Source: a virus. Taken from it: 64,000 bases of DNA. The number at the start of each line of letters is the position of its first letter. Position 1 is the stretch's first letter. The stretch spans positions 51,467 through 115,466 of IMG/VR virus record IMGVR_UViG_3300021957_003133, one strand, 5' to 3'. Below, one piece after another: positions 1 through 8,208 of this stretch. The notes below the pieces were generated by a model. The model was not told the DNA's origin, ran no database searches, and saw nothing but the letters and a program-made list of their open reading frames with translations. Made by a program: the position numbers and the translations under genes.

Positions 1-1
1 C

Positions 2-1174
2 GGCACTACACAACCAGCAAGCCCAATTACTGGTGACTTATGGTATGACTCAGCTAATGCACAGTTAAAGGTGTGGAGCGGAAGTACTTTTATAACAGTT
101 GGACCTAGCTATACAACATCATCAGGTACATCAGGTGCAGTTGTTGAAACAATATTAGACAGCGGATCAGCAAGTCATGTAGTTGTTAAGTTTTTTATTA
201 GTAACACAGTCACAGCGATATTAAGTAAAGATGCAACATTTACTCCAGCTGTTGGAATTTCAGGATTTACTACAGTAGTTCCGGGCTTTAATTTAAGCTC
301 ATCAATATCGGGAGCGGTATTTACTGGTACAGTAACTAATGCATCAAGTTTGTCGGGTATTACAGCTAGTCAGTTTTTACGTAGCGATCAAGCGGCAAGT
401 ACTTCATATGCATTAACTGTTGGACAGTTGTTGGTCGGAAGTGATTTAACAATCTCTTCAAGCAGTGGCGATATTAACGCCGTTAACGGTACAAGTAATA
501 AAGATTTAAATTTATATGTTAATAAAGGTGGTGTAAGTACCAAAGCACTCGGTATTACAGGATCAACAGCTAAAGTTACAACATCAAATGATTTCCAAGT
601 TACAGGAGCAACCACATTAAGTGGTGCGACTACATGTAGTTCAACACTACAATTAAATGGAGTAACAACGATAGCGGCACAGGCTATCCCAACAGCTGGT
701 AACACTATTGAACTTGGCTCTAGTACTAACAATTTTGCCAACGTGTTTGCAACAACATTCCGTGGTACTGCTATTACTGCAGAATATGCGGATTTGGCTG
801 AGCGTTTTGAAGCAGATGATTCTTACTCACCAGGAACAGTTGTTGAACTTGGCGGAGTAAAAGAAATAACAGCGGCTATGAAAGATTTAAGTGATAAAGT
901 ATTTGGTGTAATTAGTACACGTGCTGGATTCTTAATGAATGGGGCAGCCGGTAATGATCAAACACATCCACCGATAGCAATGGGCGGACGAGTACCTGTC
1001 AGAGTAATTGGTACAGTAGAAAAAGGTGATAGATTAGTTTCAGCTGGTAACGGCTTAGCTAGATCAGCCACTAGAGATGAAGTTACAGCATTCAATGTTA
1101 TTGGTAGAGCACTAGGCAATAAAGACACAGAAGCAGAAGGTACAGTAGAAGCTATCGTTAAGATAAGCAGTTAA
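2..1174 (+). CDS. Tail-fibre-like structural protein, 5' truncated, with C-terminal self-cleavage-type domain
   Basis: The reading frame is open from the first complete codon of the window, so the gene begins upstream; the GTG at 71 is internal. The first residues (Gly-Asp-Leu-Trp-Tyr-Asp then Leu-Lys-Val-Trp) are the short repeat common in marine phage fibre proteins. The middle is Ser/Thr/Ala-rich beta-repeat sequence. The last ~130 residues begin with Glu-Tyr-Ala-Asp-Leu-Ala-Glu-Arg-Phe-Glu and contain Gly-Arg-Val-Pro-Val-Arg-Val, which resembles the Peptidase_G2 / intramolecular chaperone autoproteolytic domain of phage fibres. Role inferred: host-recognition fibre or tail appendage, released by self-cleavage after trimerisation. 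Family assignment rests on motif recognition only. Confidence 0.75.
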   Translation, partial: GTTQPASPITGDLWYDSANAQLKVWSGSTFITVGPSYTTSSGTSGAVVETILDSGSASHVVVKFFISNTVTAILSKDATFTPAVGISGFTTVVPGFNLSSSISGAVFTGTVTNASSLSGITASQFLRSDQAASTSYALTVGQLLVGSDLTISSSSGDINAVNGTSNKDLNLYVNKGGVSTKALGITGSTAKVTTSNDFQVTGATTLSGATTCSSTLQLNGVTTIAAQAIPTAGNTIELGSSTNNFANVFATTFRGTAITAEYADLAERFEADDSYSPGTVVELGGVKEITAAMKDLSDKVFGVISTRAGFLMNGAAGNDQTHPPIAMGGRVPVRVIGTVEKGDRLVSAGNGLARSATRDEVTAFNVIGRALGNKDTEAEGTVEAIVKISS

Positions 1175-1200
1175 TTAAATTCATTTAGGAATATAGAAAC

Positions 1201-2151
1201 ATGGCATACACATCCGGAGGAACTATACAGGCCCAGGACTACAACTGGCTGACATGGGGAGGTAACACCAGTGGTACTTACACTGAATCAGTTAATAACC
1301 TCGCTATAATTTGGGGTCAGGGTACAGGCCAAAAAGGATACGGGCAGGATGTTAGTGCATTCAGTACAGTTTCAGCAACCAATGAAGTAACAGCGGCACA
1401 GTGGAGTGGCTTTATCTATCACCTAAATAAATCATTAGGACACCAGTCCCAGACACAATTAGCAAATGGATCAAACATTGGTATCGTTGCTGGAGCAACT
1501 GTTGAAGCGTTTGCTAACGTACAAACAGCAGTTAACCAAATTAACAGTACTTATTTGACACATCACGCTGTGGGTACAAAAACAACAGGTAGTAACTTAG
1601 ACGAAACACTAAGTTCAACTACTGGACTAAGTATCGGAACAAACTATGACGTAACAGTGACATTTTCTTCAACAGACGCGGCCAGATACTTCTTTAACGC
1701 AGGTGGAGAACTACAATATAGATGTAGTACATACAATAGTGGCGGTAGTGGTAGTGAAAACTCAGTGACACGTATAGTTAACGGCATTGGTGGTGTTAAC
1801 TTTAGAACTACAGACAACGGTGGACGTACTGGTTCAGGTATTACACTAAACACCAATACTACATCGATTGGTTATTACGATCTTACTACCAGTGAACAAA
1901 CGTTAATTAAAGTAACTGATACTACTGCGGCATACACTGCCAGCAATGCTAATTTGAATGTATACTACGTAGGAGCCACAACCAGAGGTGCTAAAGGAAA
2001 TGTAGTTAGATTTAGATTAAATCTAGCAGTTTCCAACAAAACTTGGAACGACACTATCTCAATGGGCTTACGTCACAGAGTGGATATACAGTATCCTTCA
2101 ACAACTTATTTGGCTAATGCCGCAGGCACACCGACACCTGCGTTAGCATAA
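1201..2151 (+). CDS. Probable virion structural protein (tail/fibre associated)
   Basis: A 316-residue protein rich in Gly, Ser, Thr and Asn with no signal peptide or membrane segment. The composition is that of beta-rich phage appendage proteins. The N-terminal part (residues 1-30) is Tyr/Trp/Gly-rich, and a Trp-Ser-Gly-Phe-Ile-Tyr-His-Leu-Asn stretch lies near residue 65. It follows the fibre gene by 26 bp and is followed by a strong hairpin terminator, so it closes the structural transcription unit. No enzymatic motif is visible. The exact virion position cannot be assigned. Confidence 0.6.
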   Translation: MAYTSGGTIQAQDYNWLTWGGNTSGTYTESVNNLAIIWGQGTGQKGYGQDVSAFSTVSATNEVTAAQWSGFIYHLNKSLGHQSQTQLANGSNIGIVAGATVEAFANVQTAVNQINSTYLTHHAVGTKTTGSNLDETLSSTTGLSIGTNYDVTVTFSSTDAARYFFNAGGELQYRCSTYNSGGSGSENSVTRIVNGIGGVNFRTTDNGGRTGSGITLNTNTTSIGYYDLTTSEQTLIKVTDTTAAYTASNANLNVYYVGATTRGAKGNVVRFRLNLAVSNKTWNDTISMGLRHRVDIQYPSTTYLANAAGTPTPALA

Positions 2152-2164
2152 TAAAACGTATACT

Positions 2165-2192
2165 AAAAGCACCTTAAGGGGTGCTTTTTTTT
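2165..2192 (+). terminator. Rho-independent terminator after the structural genes
   Basis: The stem AAAAGCACC (2165-2173) pairs perfectly with GGTGCTTTT (2180-2188) around a 6-nt loop and runs into eight T residues (2185-2192). It sits 14 bp after the stop of the upstream gene and just ahead of the late promoter of the next operon. Confidence 0.9.
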
Positions 2193-2209
2193 GACTCAAA
2201 CTAATGGCC

Positions 2210-2217
2210 GATAAATA
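2210..2217 (+). promoter_or_regulatory. T4-type late promoter octamer (GATAAATA)
   Basis: GATAAATA differs from the T4 late promoter TATAAATA only in its first base. It lies between the terminator and the ATG at 2223 with only 5 nt between octamer and start codon, so the transcript would start at or next to the ATG. No Shine-Dalgarno sequence is present. It is the only such octamer I found on the plus strand and probably drives the whole 2.2-18.2 kb operon. Confidence 0.6.
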
Positions 2218-2222
2218 GTAGT

Positions 2223-2537
2223 ATGAGCGAAATCAATGAACTAGTAGAACAAATCAAGCAGGCAACAGATTTTCAGACTAATAAACAAATTTTACGTGAA
2301 AAGATTAAGACAGACTTACACGTAGCACACAACGGTGGTTTATTTTTAGTTTCTGTTGAACTGATAGCATTCCTTTCAACATGGAATGACGAAGAACTAT
2401 TTGTAGAAGATACATACAACAATCCAATCCCCGTCAATAGACAAGAGTTTCTAACTAAATGCCAAGAACATTATCACTCAGTGATGAATACGTGGCATAT
2501 TGAGTATGCAGAACTTAAACGACAACGCAAAGTCTAG
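2223..2537 (+). CDS. Conserved hypothetical protein, first gene of the late modification operon
   Basis: A 104-residue, acidic, probably helical soluble protein with no membrane segment. I recognise its general look from T4-like marine phages (Gly-Gly-Leu-Phe ... Glu-Leu-Ile-Ala-Phe-Leu core around residues 36-50) but know no function. The start at 2223 follows the late promoter octamer directly and has no ribosome binding site, so translation may be leaderless. Its 3' end overlaps the next gene by about 30 bp. Confidence 0.7.
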   Translation: MSEINELVEQIKQATDFQTNKQILREKIKTDLHVAHNGGLFLVSVELIAFLSTWNDEELFVEDTYNNPIPVNRQEFLTKCQEHYHSVMNTWHIEYAELKRQRKV

Positions 2538-3273
2538 AGGCGTTTTATTATTTGCCTACAACACTGACAGTGTTGACTACGTTAAAATCGCAGAACGTGC
2601 CGCACGATTGATTGAACACAATTTAAAATTACCTGTTACCATTATAACTGATATGCAGAGTCCTCAAACCAATGAGAGGATAGGGTATAAAAACGGTAGC
2701 CAATGGTTTAATGGTGATAGATATCGTGCTTATGAACTCAGTCCTTATGATGAAACTTTATTGTTAGACAGTGACTATTTGATATTTGATAACAGCTTGA
2801 TTAAGATCTTAGACACAGTTGACGATTATAAAATAATGTCAAACAACCAATCACCAACACATAGCCAAGACGGAGATATGGGTGCATTGAGTTTAGCATT
2901 TGTCTGGGCAACTGCGGTAGTATTTAAAAAAACTCAAAAAGCCAAACAGTTATTTGATTTAGTTGGTAGGATACAAAGGAACTACGAATACTACGTAAAG
3001 TTATACCACTTAAGAGAAAATAACTTCCGTAATGATTATGCTTTTGCTATAGCCGATAACATTCTTTCAGGATATCACGCCAGTTCAGGCATACCTTGGT
3101 GTATGTTAACCATCGACCATGCAGTTAAAAAGATTGAAACACAAAACAACAAACTGATAGTGAGAGAAGATAGCAAGGCATACATAATAACAAGACAGAA
3201 TTTACACATCATGGATAAAGATTATCTATTAGGCGATAGCCATCAAAAACTGTTGGATGAAATATGTCTATAG
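2506..3273 (+). CDS. Putative GT-A-type glycosyltransferase
   Basis: About 255 residues. The motif Leu-Leu-Leu-Asp-Ser-Asp-Tyr-Leu-Ile-Phe near residue 90 is a typical metal/nucleotide-sugar binding DxD at the end of a beta-strand. The N-terminal Gly-Val-Leu-Leu-Phe-Ala-Tyr-Asn-Thr-Asp strand fits the first strand of a GT-A fold. The start at ATG 2506 is chosen over an upstream TTG (2500). The gene overlaps both neighbours, which indicates translational coupling. It resembles the next gene in layout (opening Asn-Thr-Asp strand, late DxD-like site), so the two may be diverged paralogues. Sugar and acceptor are unknown; a fibre or host-surface glycan is an inference from context. Confidence 0.6.
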   Translation: MQNLNDNAKSRGVLLFAYNTDSVDYVKIAERAARLIEHNLKLPVTIITDMQSPQTNERIGYKNGSQWFNGDRYRAYELSPYDETLLLDSDYLIFDNSLIKILDTVDDYKIMSNNQSPTHSQDGDMGALSLAFVWATAVVFKKTQKAKQLFDLVGRIQRNYEYYVKLYHLRENNFRNDYAFAIADNILSGYHASSGIPWCMLTIDHAVKKIETQNNKLIVREDSKAYIITRQNLHIMDKDYLLGDSHQKLLDEICL

Positions 3274-4115
3274 ATAGGGGATTTTTAACTATAGCACAGA
3301 ACACAGACGGAGTAGACTATCTACGACTAGCATACGCACAGGCCATGAGTATTAAGTTAACTATGCCTGGTAGTCAATATTGTGTTATTGTTGATCAAGA
3401 CACTAACAAACAAATCACAGACGAGCAAAGACTAGTGTTTGATCATGTTCGAGTTCTAGACAAGGACTATGCCAAACAAGATCAGTGGAAGTTAGCTAAC
3501 GAATGGCAAGTGTTTAATCTAAGTCCTTACAAAGAAACAATAAAAGTAGAAAGCGATATCTTGTTTACACGCAGTATAGAACATTGGTGGCACGCATTTA
3601 GGCTACGCGACATAGTGTTAAGTCTAGGTACACGAAATTTTAAAGGCAAACAAGCCAAGTCGAGAGTGTATAGAAAAATATTTGATGCCAATCAATTGCC
3701 GGACGTTTACAACGGATTGATGTACTTTCGTTATAGCGAAACTGCTAGTGAATTTTTTGAGATAGCAGAACAAGTATTTAAACAATGGGAAACAGTTAAA
3801 GGAAATATATTAAAAGGGTTTAGTTATGAAGAAGCATCAACCGACGTAGTTTATGCCATCGCGGCAAAGACACTAGGAGTTGAACTATGTACATTGCCTG
3901 ATTGTGATTTTATCAACTTTACTCATATGAAAAATGCAATCAATGACTGGCCTGATGATAAATCTTGGACTGAAATGATAATGACAGAAGTAGATCTTCC
4001 AATGATACGTATTAACAATGTTAATCAATATCATCCTGTACACTATCAAGATAAAAACTGGCTCACCGATGAAATAATTGAAAGGTATAAAGAATGTTTA
4101 CACAACAAGAATTAG
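3264..4115 (+). CDS. Putative glycosyltransferase-like protein, paralogue of the preceding gene
   Basis: 283 residues. The opening Gly-Phe-Leu-Thr-Ile-Ala-Gln-Asn-Thr-Asp-Gly-Val-Asp-Tyr parallels the upstream protein. The DxD-equivalent region reads Ile-Lys-Val-Glu-Ser-Asp-Ile-Leu-Phe near residue 97 (E-S-D instead of D-S-D), which may alter metal binding. A following Asn-Gly-Leu-Met-Tyr-Phe strand is also seen in GT-A enzymes. The ATG overlaps the upstream stop by 10 bp. Activity is unproven; a catalytically altered or scaffold paralogue is possible. Confidence 0.55.
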   Translation: MSIDRGFLTIAQNTDGVDYLRLAYAQAMSIKLTMPGSQYCVIVDQDTNKQITDEQRLVFDHVRVLDKDYAKQDQWKLANEWQVFNLSPYKETIKVESDILFTRSIEHWWHAFRLRDIVLSLGTRNFKGKQAKSRVYRKIFDANQLPDVYNGLMYFRYSETASEFFEIAEQVFKQWETVKGNILKGFSYEEASTDVVYAIAAKTLGVELCTLPDCDFINFTHMKNAINDWPDDKSWTEMIMTEVDLPMIRINNVNQYHPVHYQDKNWLTDEIIERYKECLHNKN

Positions 4116-4441
4116 ATCAAGCTATGAAACAATGGCCAGAGATCAATGAAGAGACCGTTGAATATAGATTACACTATGACCATACTGGTTTTATCTACAT
4201 GCAGACGCTACAAAATCATCCAGAGAATACCCAGTATATTGTAGTAGACGAAACTGTTTATTTTGATACCCGAGACTATAAAATAGTTGACGGTAAGCCC
4301 AAAATCATTGACTTACCAACCGGATATCGTGTACAATTAAAGAGTAGCAATAAAGGATATCAAGTGGTCAAAAATCATGCAGGTATCTTGTTGGAAAAAG
4401 AAACATACAACAATGTGGAATACTATGAAGAAAATAGTTGA
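4094..4441 (+). CDS. Hypothetical protein in the late modification operon
   Basis: 115 residues, soluble and Tyr-rich, with no recognised motif. The ATG at 4094 lies inside the 3' end of the previous gene (22-bp overlap), and its own end overlaps the next start at 4425. It is kept as real because codon use and coupling match its neighbours. Function unknown. Confidence 0.6.
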   Translation: MFTQQELDQAMKQWPEINEETVEYRLHYDHTGFIYMQTLQNHPENTQYIVVDETVYFDTRDYKIVDGKPKIIDLPTGYRVQLKSSNKGYQVVKNHAGILLEKETYNNVEYYEENS

Positions 4442-5318
4442 TATAGCTGATTTAGATTGTGTTTACCTCAGCTACGACGAACCTAAAAAAGAAGAGTTTT
4501 GGATTAAAATTTCCAATATGGTTCCTTGGGCAACTCGTGTCGACGGAGTTAAAGGCAGTGATGCCGCACATAAAGCCGCGGCTGATTCTAGCACTACAGA
4601 TAGATTTATTCTAATAGACGGTGATAACTTACCCGACACAGAGTTCTTTAATCAACAGTTGGTATTAGATGACAACAATCAAGATTGTGTATTCCGTTGG
4701 AAAGCCAAGAATAACATAAACGGATTACAGTACGGCAACGGTGGATTAAGTTGTTGGACAAAAGAGTTTATTTACAATATGAAAACTCACGAGAATACAG
4801 ATGGTGATGAAGCCAATGATATAGAGTTTTGCTTTTATGAAAACTATTGGGCAATGCACGACTGCTATTCAACTACATATCCAAATGCTACACCTTTTCA
4901 GGCTTGGCGAGCAGGATTCCGTGAAGGTGTTAAGATGTGTTTAGATAGAGGAACAAAACCTAGTCCAGCAGACTTTAAACAAAAAGCACATGACAGAAAT
5001 TTGGATCACCTCAGCGTATGGCATAATGTAGGTCGAGATGTTGAAAATGGTATATGGGCTATGGCAGGTGCAAGACAAGGCACAGTAATGACTATGTTGT
5101 CAGACTGGGATCATCGAGAAGTACAATGGTTTGACAACTTAGAAAAGATATGGAATGAAGTAGAGTCACAGGATGCTGAAACTATAGCACATGAGAACGG
5201 TACAGAACTCAGAAAATTAGAGTTACCTGCACTTAAATATGATAGCGAACAAAGTAAGTTTTTCAAACATCATTACAAAAGCGGATTTAACAATAAAGGA
5301 ATAATGGAACGTGAGTAA
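4425..5318 (+). CDS. Putative GT-A-like protein related to the C-terminal half of the 16.9-18.2 kb gene
   Basis: 297 residues from ATG 4425, which overlaps the preceding stop; an ORF from 4377 would need a longer overlap and adds a poor N-terminus. Phe-Ile-Leu-Ile-Asp-Gly-Asp-Asn-Leu is a DxD-like site near residue 66. Later blocks Asn-Gly-Leu-Gln-Tyr-Gly, Trp-Arg-Ala-Gly-Phe-Arg-Glu and Ala-Gly-Ala-Arg recur in the same order in the second half of the protein at 16942-18234. The pair is therefore homologous. Function is probably glycan or small-molecule transfer, but no substrate can be read. Confidence 0.6.
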   Translation: MKKIVDIADLDCVYLSYDEPKKEEFWIKISNMVPWATRVDGVKGSDAAHKAAADSSTTDRFILIDGDNLPDTEFFNQQLVLDDNNQDCVFRWKAKNNINGLQYGNGGLSCWTKEFIYNMKTHENTDGDEANDIEFCFYENYWAMHDCYSTTYPNATPFQAWRAGFREGVKMCLDRGTKPSPADFKQKAHDRNLDHLSVWHNVGRDVENGIWAMAGARQGTVMTMLSDWDHREVQWFDNLEKIWNEVESQDAETIAHENGTELRKLELPALKYDSEQSKFFKHHYKSGFNNKGIMERE

Positions 5319-6705
5319 AAGTAAATTTATGAGCTCTGCAGAAGAGATGAAGGAAAAATTAGGGCCTAGTCTCTGCCTGGCAAAATGGCAACAGGTTAGT
5401 TTACATTTACCTACTGGACTCAATAATAGCTGTTATCATCCACCGTTGCATGAAATTGATGTAAAACCGCTAGAGTTCCATCCCAGTGCTTTGCATAATA
5501 CTGTTCATAAGAAAGAGCAACGGAAAAAAATGCTAGAGGGTGAGAAACCTAAAGAGTGTAACTACTGTTGGACTATGGAAGATGCTGGACATCTGAGCGA
5601 TAGACACTATCGTAGTGGTGAGCCCTGGGCCGCAGAACATTATGATAATATTGTTAACCAACCATGGGACAAAGATGTTACTCCAAGTTACGTGGAAGTA
5701 AATTTTAGTCACGGATGCAACCTTGCTTGTAGTTATTGTAGTCCACAGTTTTCAACTGAATGGAATAAAGACATAGAACGCTGGGGTGCTTACCCGACAA
5801 AAAGTCCACATAATGACCCTATGCATTTTAAAGGACGTCGACAACCTATACCAGTTAGAGAAAACAATCCTTATGTAGAAGCATTTTGGCAGTGGTGGCC
5901 CGAGCTATACCCTGAACTTAAACACTTCCGCATGACAGGTGGTGAGCCTCTCATGGACAAAAACACACATAGAGTATTTGACTACATATTAAGTAGTCCT
6001 AAACCAGACTTACACGTTGATGTTACTAGTAATTTTTCAGTAGAGCCAAAACTATTTAATCGCTATATTGACAAGGTGCAACAACTTTGTACTGGAGAAC
6101 GAATAGAACATTTTATGCAATATGTAAGTGTTGACACTGGAATAGCTGAACACGCTGAATATATAAGACATGGGTTAAACTTTAAAAGATTAGAAAACAA
6201 TGTGTATAGATATCTTGAAGAAGTGCCACATAGAAATAGTTTAACATTTATCTTAACCATGAACAATCTTAGCTTATTAGGACTACAAAGACAACTAGAA
6301 TGGATCCTAGAACTAAGACGAGTATATAATACAGACGGTTATCAAAAAATATGGTTTGATACACCGGTGTTAAGAACTCCGAGTTGGCAAAGTCTACAGA
6401 TACTTCCAGAAAGCTATGTAGGTATATTAGAGAATGTTATCAAATGGATGAAACTGCACAAGCTAGATGAAAACAGTGATAGATTTGACGGGTTCAAAGA
6501 TTACGAAATACAGAGAATGGAACGTGATTGTGCTTGGATGAAGAAAGGTAAAAAACTAAATGAAAAATATTTACACGAAACCCGTGCAGACTTTTATAAT
6601 TTTTTCAATGAATATGATAAGCGTAGGAAGATTGACTTTTTGACAGTGTTTCCACAGATGAAAGAGTTCTGGCAGGAGTGCAAATGGCATGCCGAAAATA
6701 GCTAA
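5311..6705 (+). CDS. Twitch-type radical SAM enzyme 1
   Basis: 464 residues from a GTG start overlapping the previous stop. The radical SAM cluster motif CX3CX2C is Cys136-Asn-Leu-Ala-Cys140-Ser-Tyr-Cys143, followed by the SAM-binding Gly-Gly-Glu-Pro at ~210-213. Ahead of it lies a Cys-rich region (Cys22, Cys41, Cys83, Cys86) with a Cys-x-x-Lys-Trp ... Gly ... Cys-x-His-Pro pattern, the kind that holds an auxiliary Fe-S cluster in SPASM/twitch enzymes, here N-terminal to the core. It is closest in design to the next gene. Such enzymes often modify peptides or sugars; the substrate here is unknown. The end overlaps the next start by 17 bp. Confidence 0.85.
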   Translation: MSKSKFMSSAEEMKEKLGPSLCLAKWQQVSLHLPTGLNNSCYHPPLHEIDVKPLEFHPSALHNTVHKKEQRKKMLEGEKPKECNYCWTMEDAGHLSDRHYRSGEPWAAEHYDNIVNQPWDKDVTPSYVEVNFSHGCNLACSYCSPQFSTEWNKDIERWGAYPTKSPHNDPMHFKGRRQPIPVRENNPYVEAFWQWWPELYPELKHFRMTGGEPLMDKNTHRVFDYILSSPKPDLHVDVTSNFSVEPKLFNRYIDKVQQLCTGERIEHFMQYVSVDTGIAEHAEYIRHGLNFKRLENNVYRYLEEVPHRNSLTFILTMNNLSLLGLQRQLEWILELRRVYNTDGYQKIWFDTPVLRTPSWQSLQILPESYVGILENVIKWMKLHKLDENSDRFDGFKDYEIQRMERDCAWMKKGKKLNEKYLHETRADFYNFFNEYDKRRKIDFLTVFPQMKEFWQECKWHAENS

Positions 6706-8044
6706 GGAAACAGACTTAGAGTATAAGCATAGAGTAATTGACATTAAAAGTGAAAGTTTCTGTGCGGCTAAATGGTATAACGCTACTATATGGTTGGGAA
6801 GTGGTATGACTACTAGTTGCCATCATCCGTTGCCACACCCTATTGACATAGAAGCTATTAAAACTAATCCAAGTGCTTTACATAACACTGACAAGAAAAA
6901 ACAAGAACGAGAACAGATGCAGAAAGGTGAACGCCCTAGTGGATGTGAGTACTGCTGGAAAGTAGAAGACATGGGAACTGATGCTATATCAGATAGGGTT
7001 TATAAAACAGTTATATATGAGGACAAAGAAAATGATGAAGCTTTTAACACACCTTGTCAAGAAGATGTTAATCTTAAAACATTAGAGATTGCTTTTGATA
7101 GAACTTGTCAACTTGCTTGTAGTTATTGTAACCCTGCGTTTAGTAGTACTTGGGTTAAAGATGTTAAACGTAACGGAGCATATATTGATTTAGTTTCAGA
7201 TGGTAGGAATCATTTTACTCACACGCACGACAGTAGTCAGTTGTATACTTTTAGTGAAACTAATCCTTACATTGAAGCATTCTTCAAGTGGTGGGAAACA
7301 GACTTACACAAAACATTAAATGAATTACGTATCACTGGTGGCGAACCTCTTATGAGTGGACACACGTGGAAGTTGATTGAATGGTTTAAAACTAATCAAG
7401 GGAGATCAAAAACTAAATTAGCGATTAACAGTAACTTGGCTATCTCTCAAGAAAAGCTCGCAGAGTTTATAGACAGTATACAATCACTTCCACACTTAGA
7501 AGTGTATACCAGTAATGAAAGTGTTGGAGCACAGTCAGAGTATATAAGAGATGGTATAAATTATCTCGAATGGTGTCAAAATATCGAAACCTTAATGGAT
7601 TGTAGTTCTGTAAAAATACTACATGTGATGTTCACTATTAACAGTCTTTGTTTAGACAGCATAACTGATCTATTAGACTATCTTATGAAACTAAAACACC
7701 GGCATGGTAAGTTCAGTCTGAGTTTTAGCTTAAATATATTAAGATTCCCTAGTTTTCAAAGTGCTACAGTACTACCTGATGACATTAGAAATCAGTATAA
7801 AGAAAAATTACAGTCTTGGTTAGATCTAAATAAAGATGATCTAACATTACACGAGTACGAAGTAAATCATGTAGAAAGATTAGTTGATTATTTAGACATA
7901 GTTAAAACTCCGCATGCAGGTGCTGATGAAATAACAACTCTACAGAACGATTTTAAACAGTTTTACAAACAATATGATGAACGTAGAGGAAAGAACTTTA
8001 CAGAAACATTTCCTAGATTAACAGAATGGTATAATACATTATGA
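6689..8044 (+). CDS. Twitch-type radical SAM enzyme 2
   Basis: 451 residues. The CX3CX2C motif is Cys140-Gln-Leu-Ala-Cys144-Ser-Tyr-Cys147, followed further on by Ile-Thr-Gly-Gly-Glu-Pro. The N-terminal Cys set (Cys25, Cys44, Cys86, Cys89) aligns with radical SAM enzyme 1, including Lys-Trp, His-His-Pro and a shared Pro-Ser-Ala-Leu-His-Asn-Thr block, so the two are recent paralogues. The stop overlaps the start of the next small gene as ATGA. Reaction unknown; the two may act sequentially or as a heterodimer. Confidence 0.85.
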   Translation: MPKIAKETDLEYKHRVIDIKSESFCAAKWYNATIWLGSGMTTSCHHPLPHPIDIEAIKTNPSALHNTDKKKQEREQMQKGERPSGCEYCWKVEDMGTDAISDRVYKTVIYEDKENDEAFNTPCQEDVNLKTLEIAFDRTCQLACSYCNPAFSSTWVKDVKRNGAYIDLVSDGRNHFTHTHDSSQLYTFSETNPYIEAFFKWWETDLHKTLNELRITGGEPLMSGHTWKLIEWFKTNQGRSKTKLAINSNLAISQEKLAEFIDSIQSLPHLEVYTSNESVGAQSEYIRDGINYLEWCQNIETLMDCSSVKILHVMFTINSLCLDSITDLLDYLMKLKHRHGKFSLSFSLNILRFPSFQSATVLPDDIRNQYKEKLQSWLDLNKDDLTLHEYEVNHVERLVDYLDIVKTPHAGADEITTLQNDFKQFYKQYDERRGKNFTETFPRLTEWYNTL

Positions 8045-8208
8045 GTGAAGAAATAAGCACACAACGTATTGCAATAAGTACAGACGGCGTTGAAATAGAC
8101 AGCAGTCAAGGTGACTTATTGTCAGAAGCAGTCCTACTTGGCACCATTGTTATAGTAGTAGCTGTATTATACATAGGTAAGAAATGGATAGACAGGAAGT
8201 TTAAATGA
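8041..8208 (+). CDS. Small single-span membrane protein
   Basis: A 55-residue ORF with ATGA overlaps at both ends, linking it to radical SAM genes 2 and 3. Residues ~28-47 form a hydrophobic helix (Ala-Val-Leu-Leu-Gly-Thr-Ile-Val-Ile-Val-Val-Ala-Val-Leu) followed by a basic tail, which predicts an N-out/C-in anchor. The position inside the radical SAM run suggests it could tether a neighbour to the membrane, but this is inference. Confidence 0.7.
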   Translation: MSEEISTQRIAISTDGVEIDSSQGDLLSEAVLLGTIVIVVAVLYIGKKWIDRKFK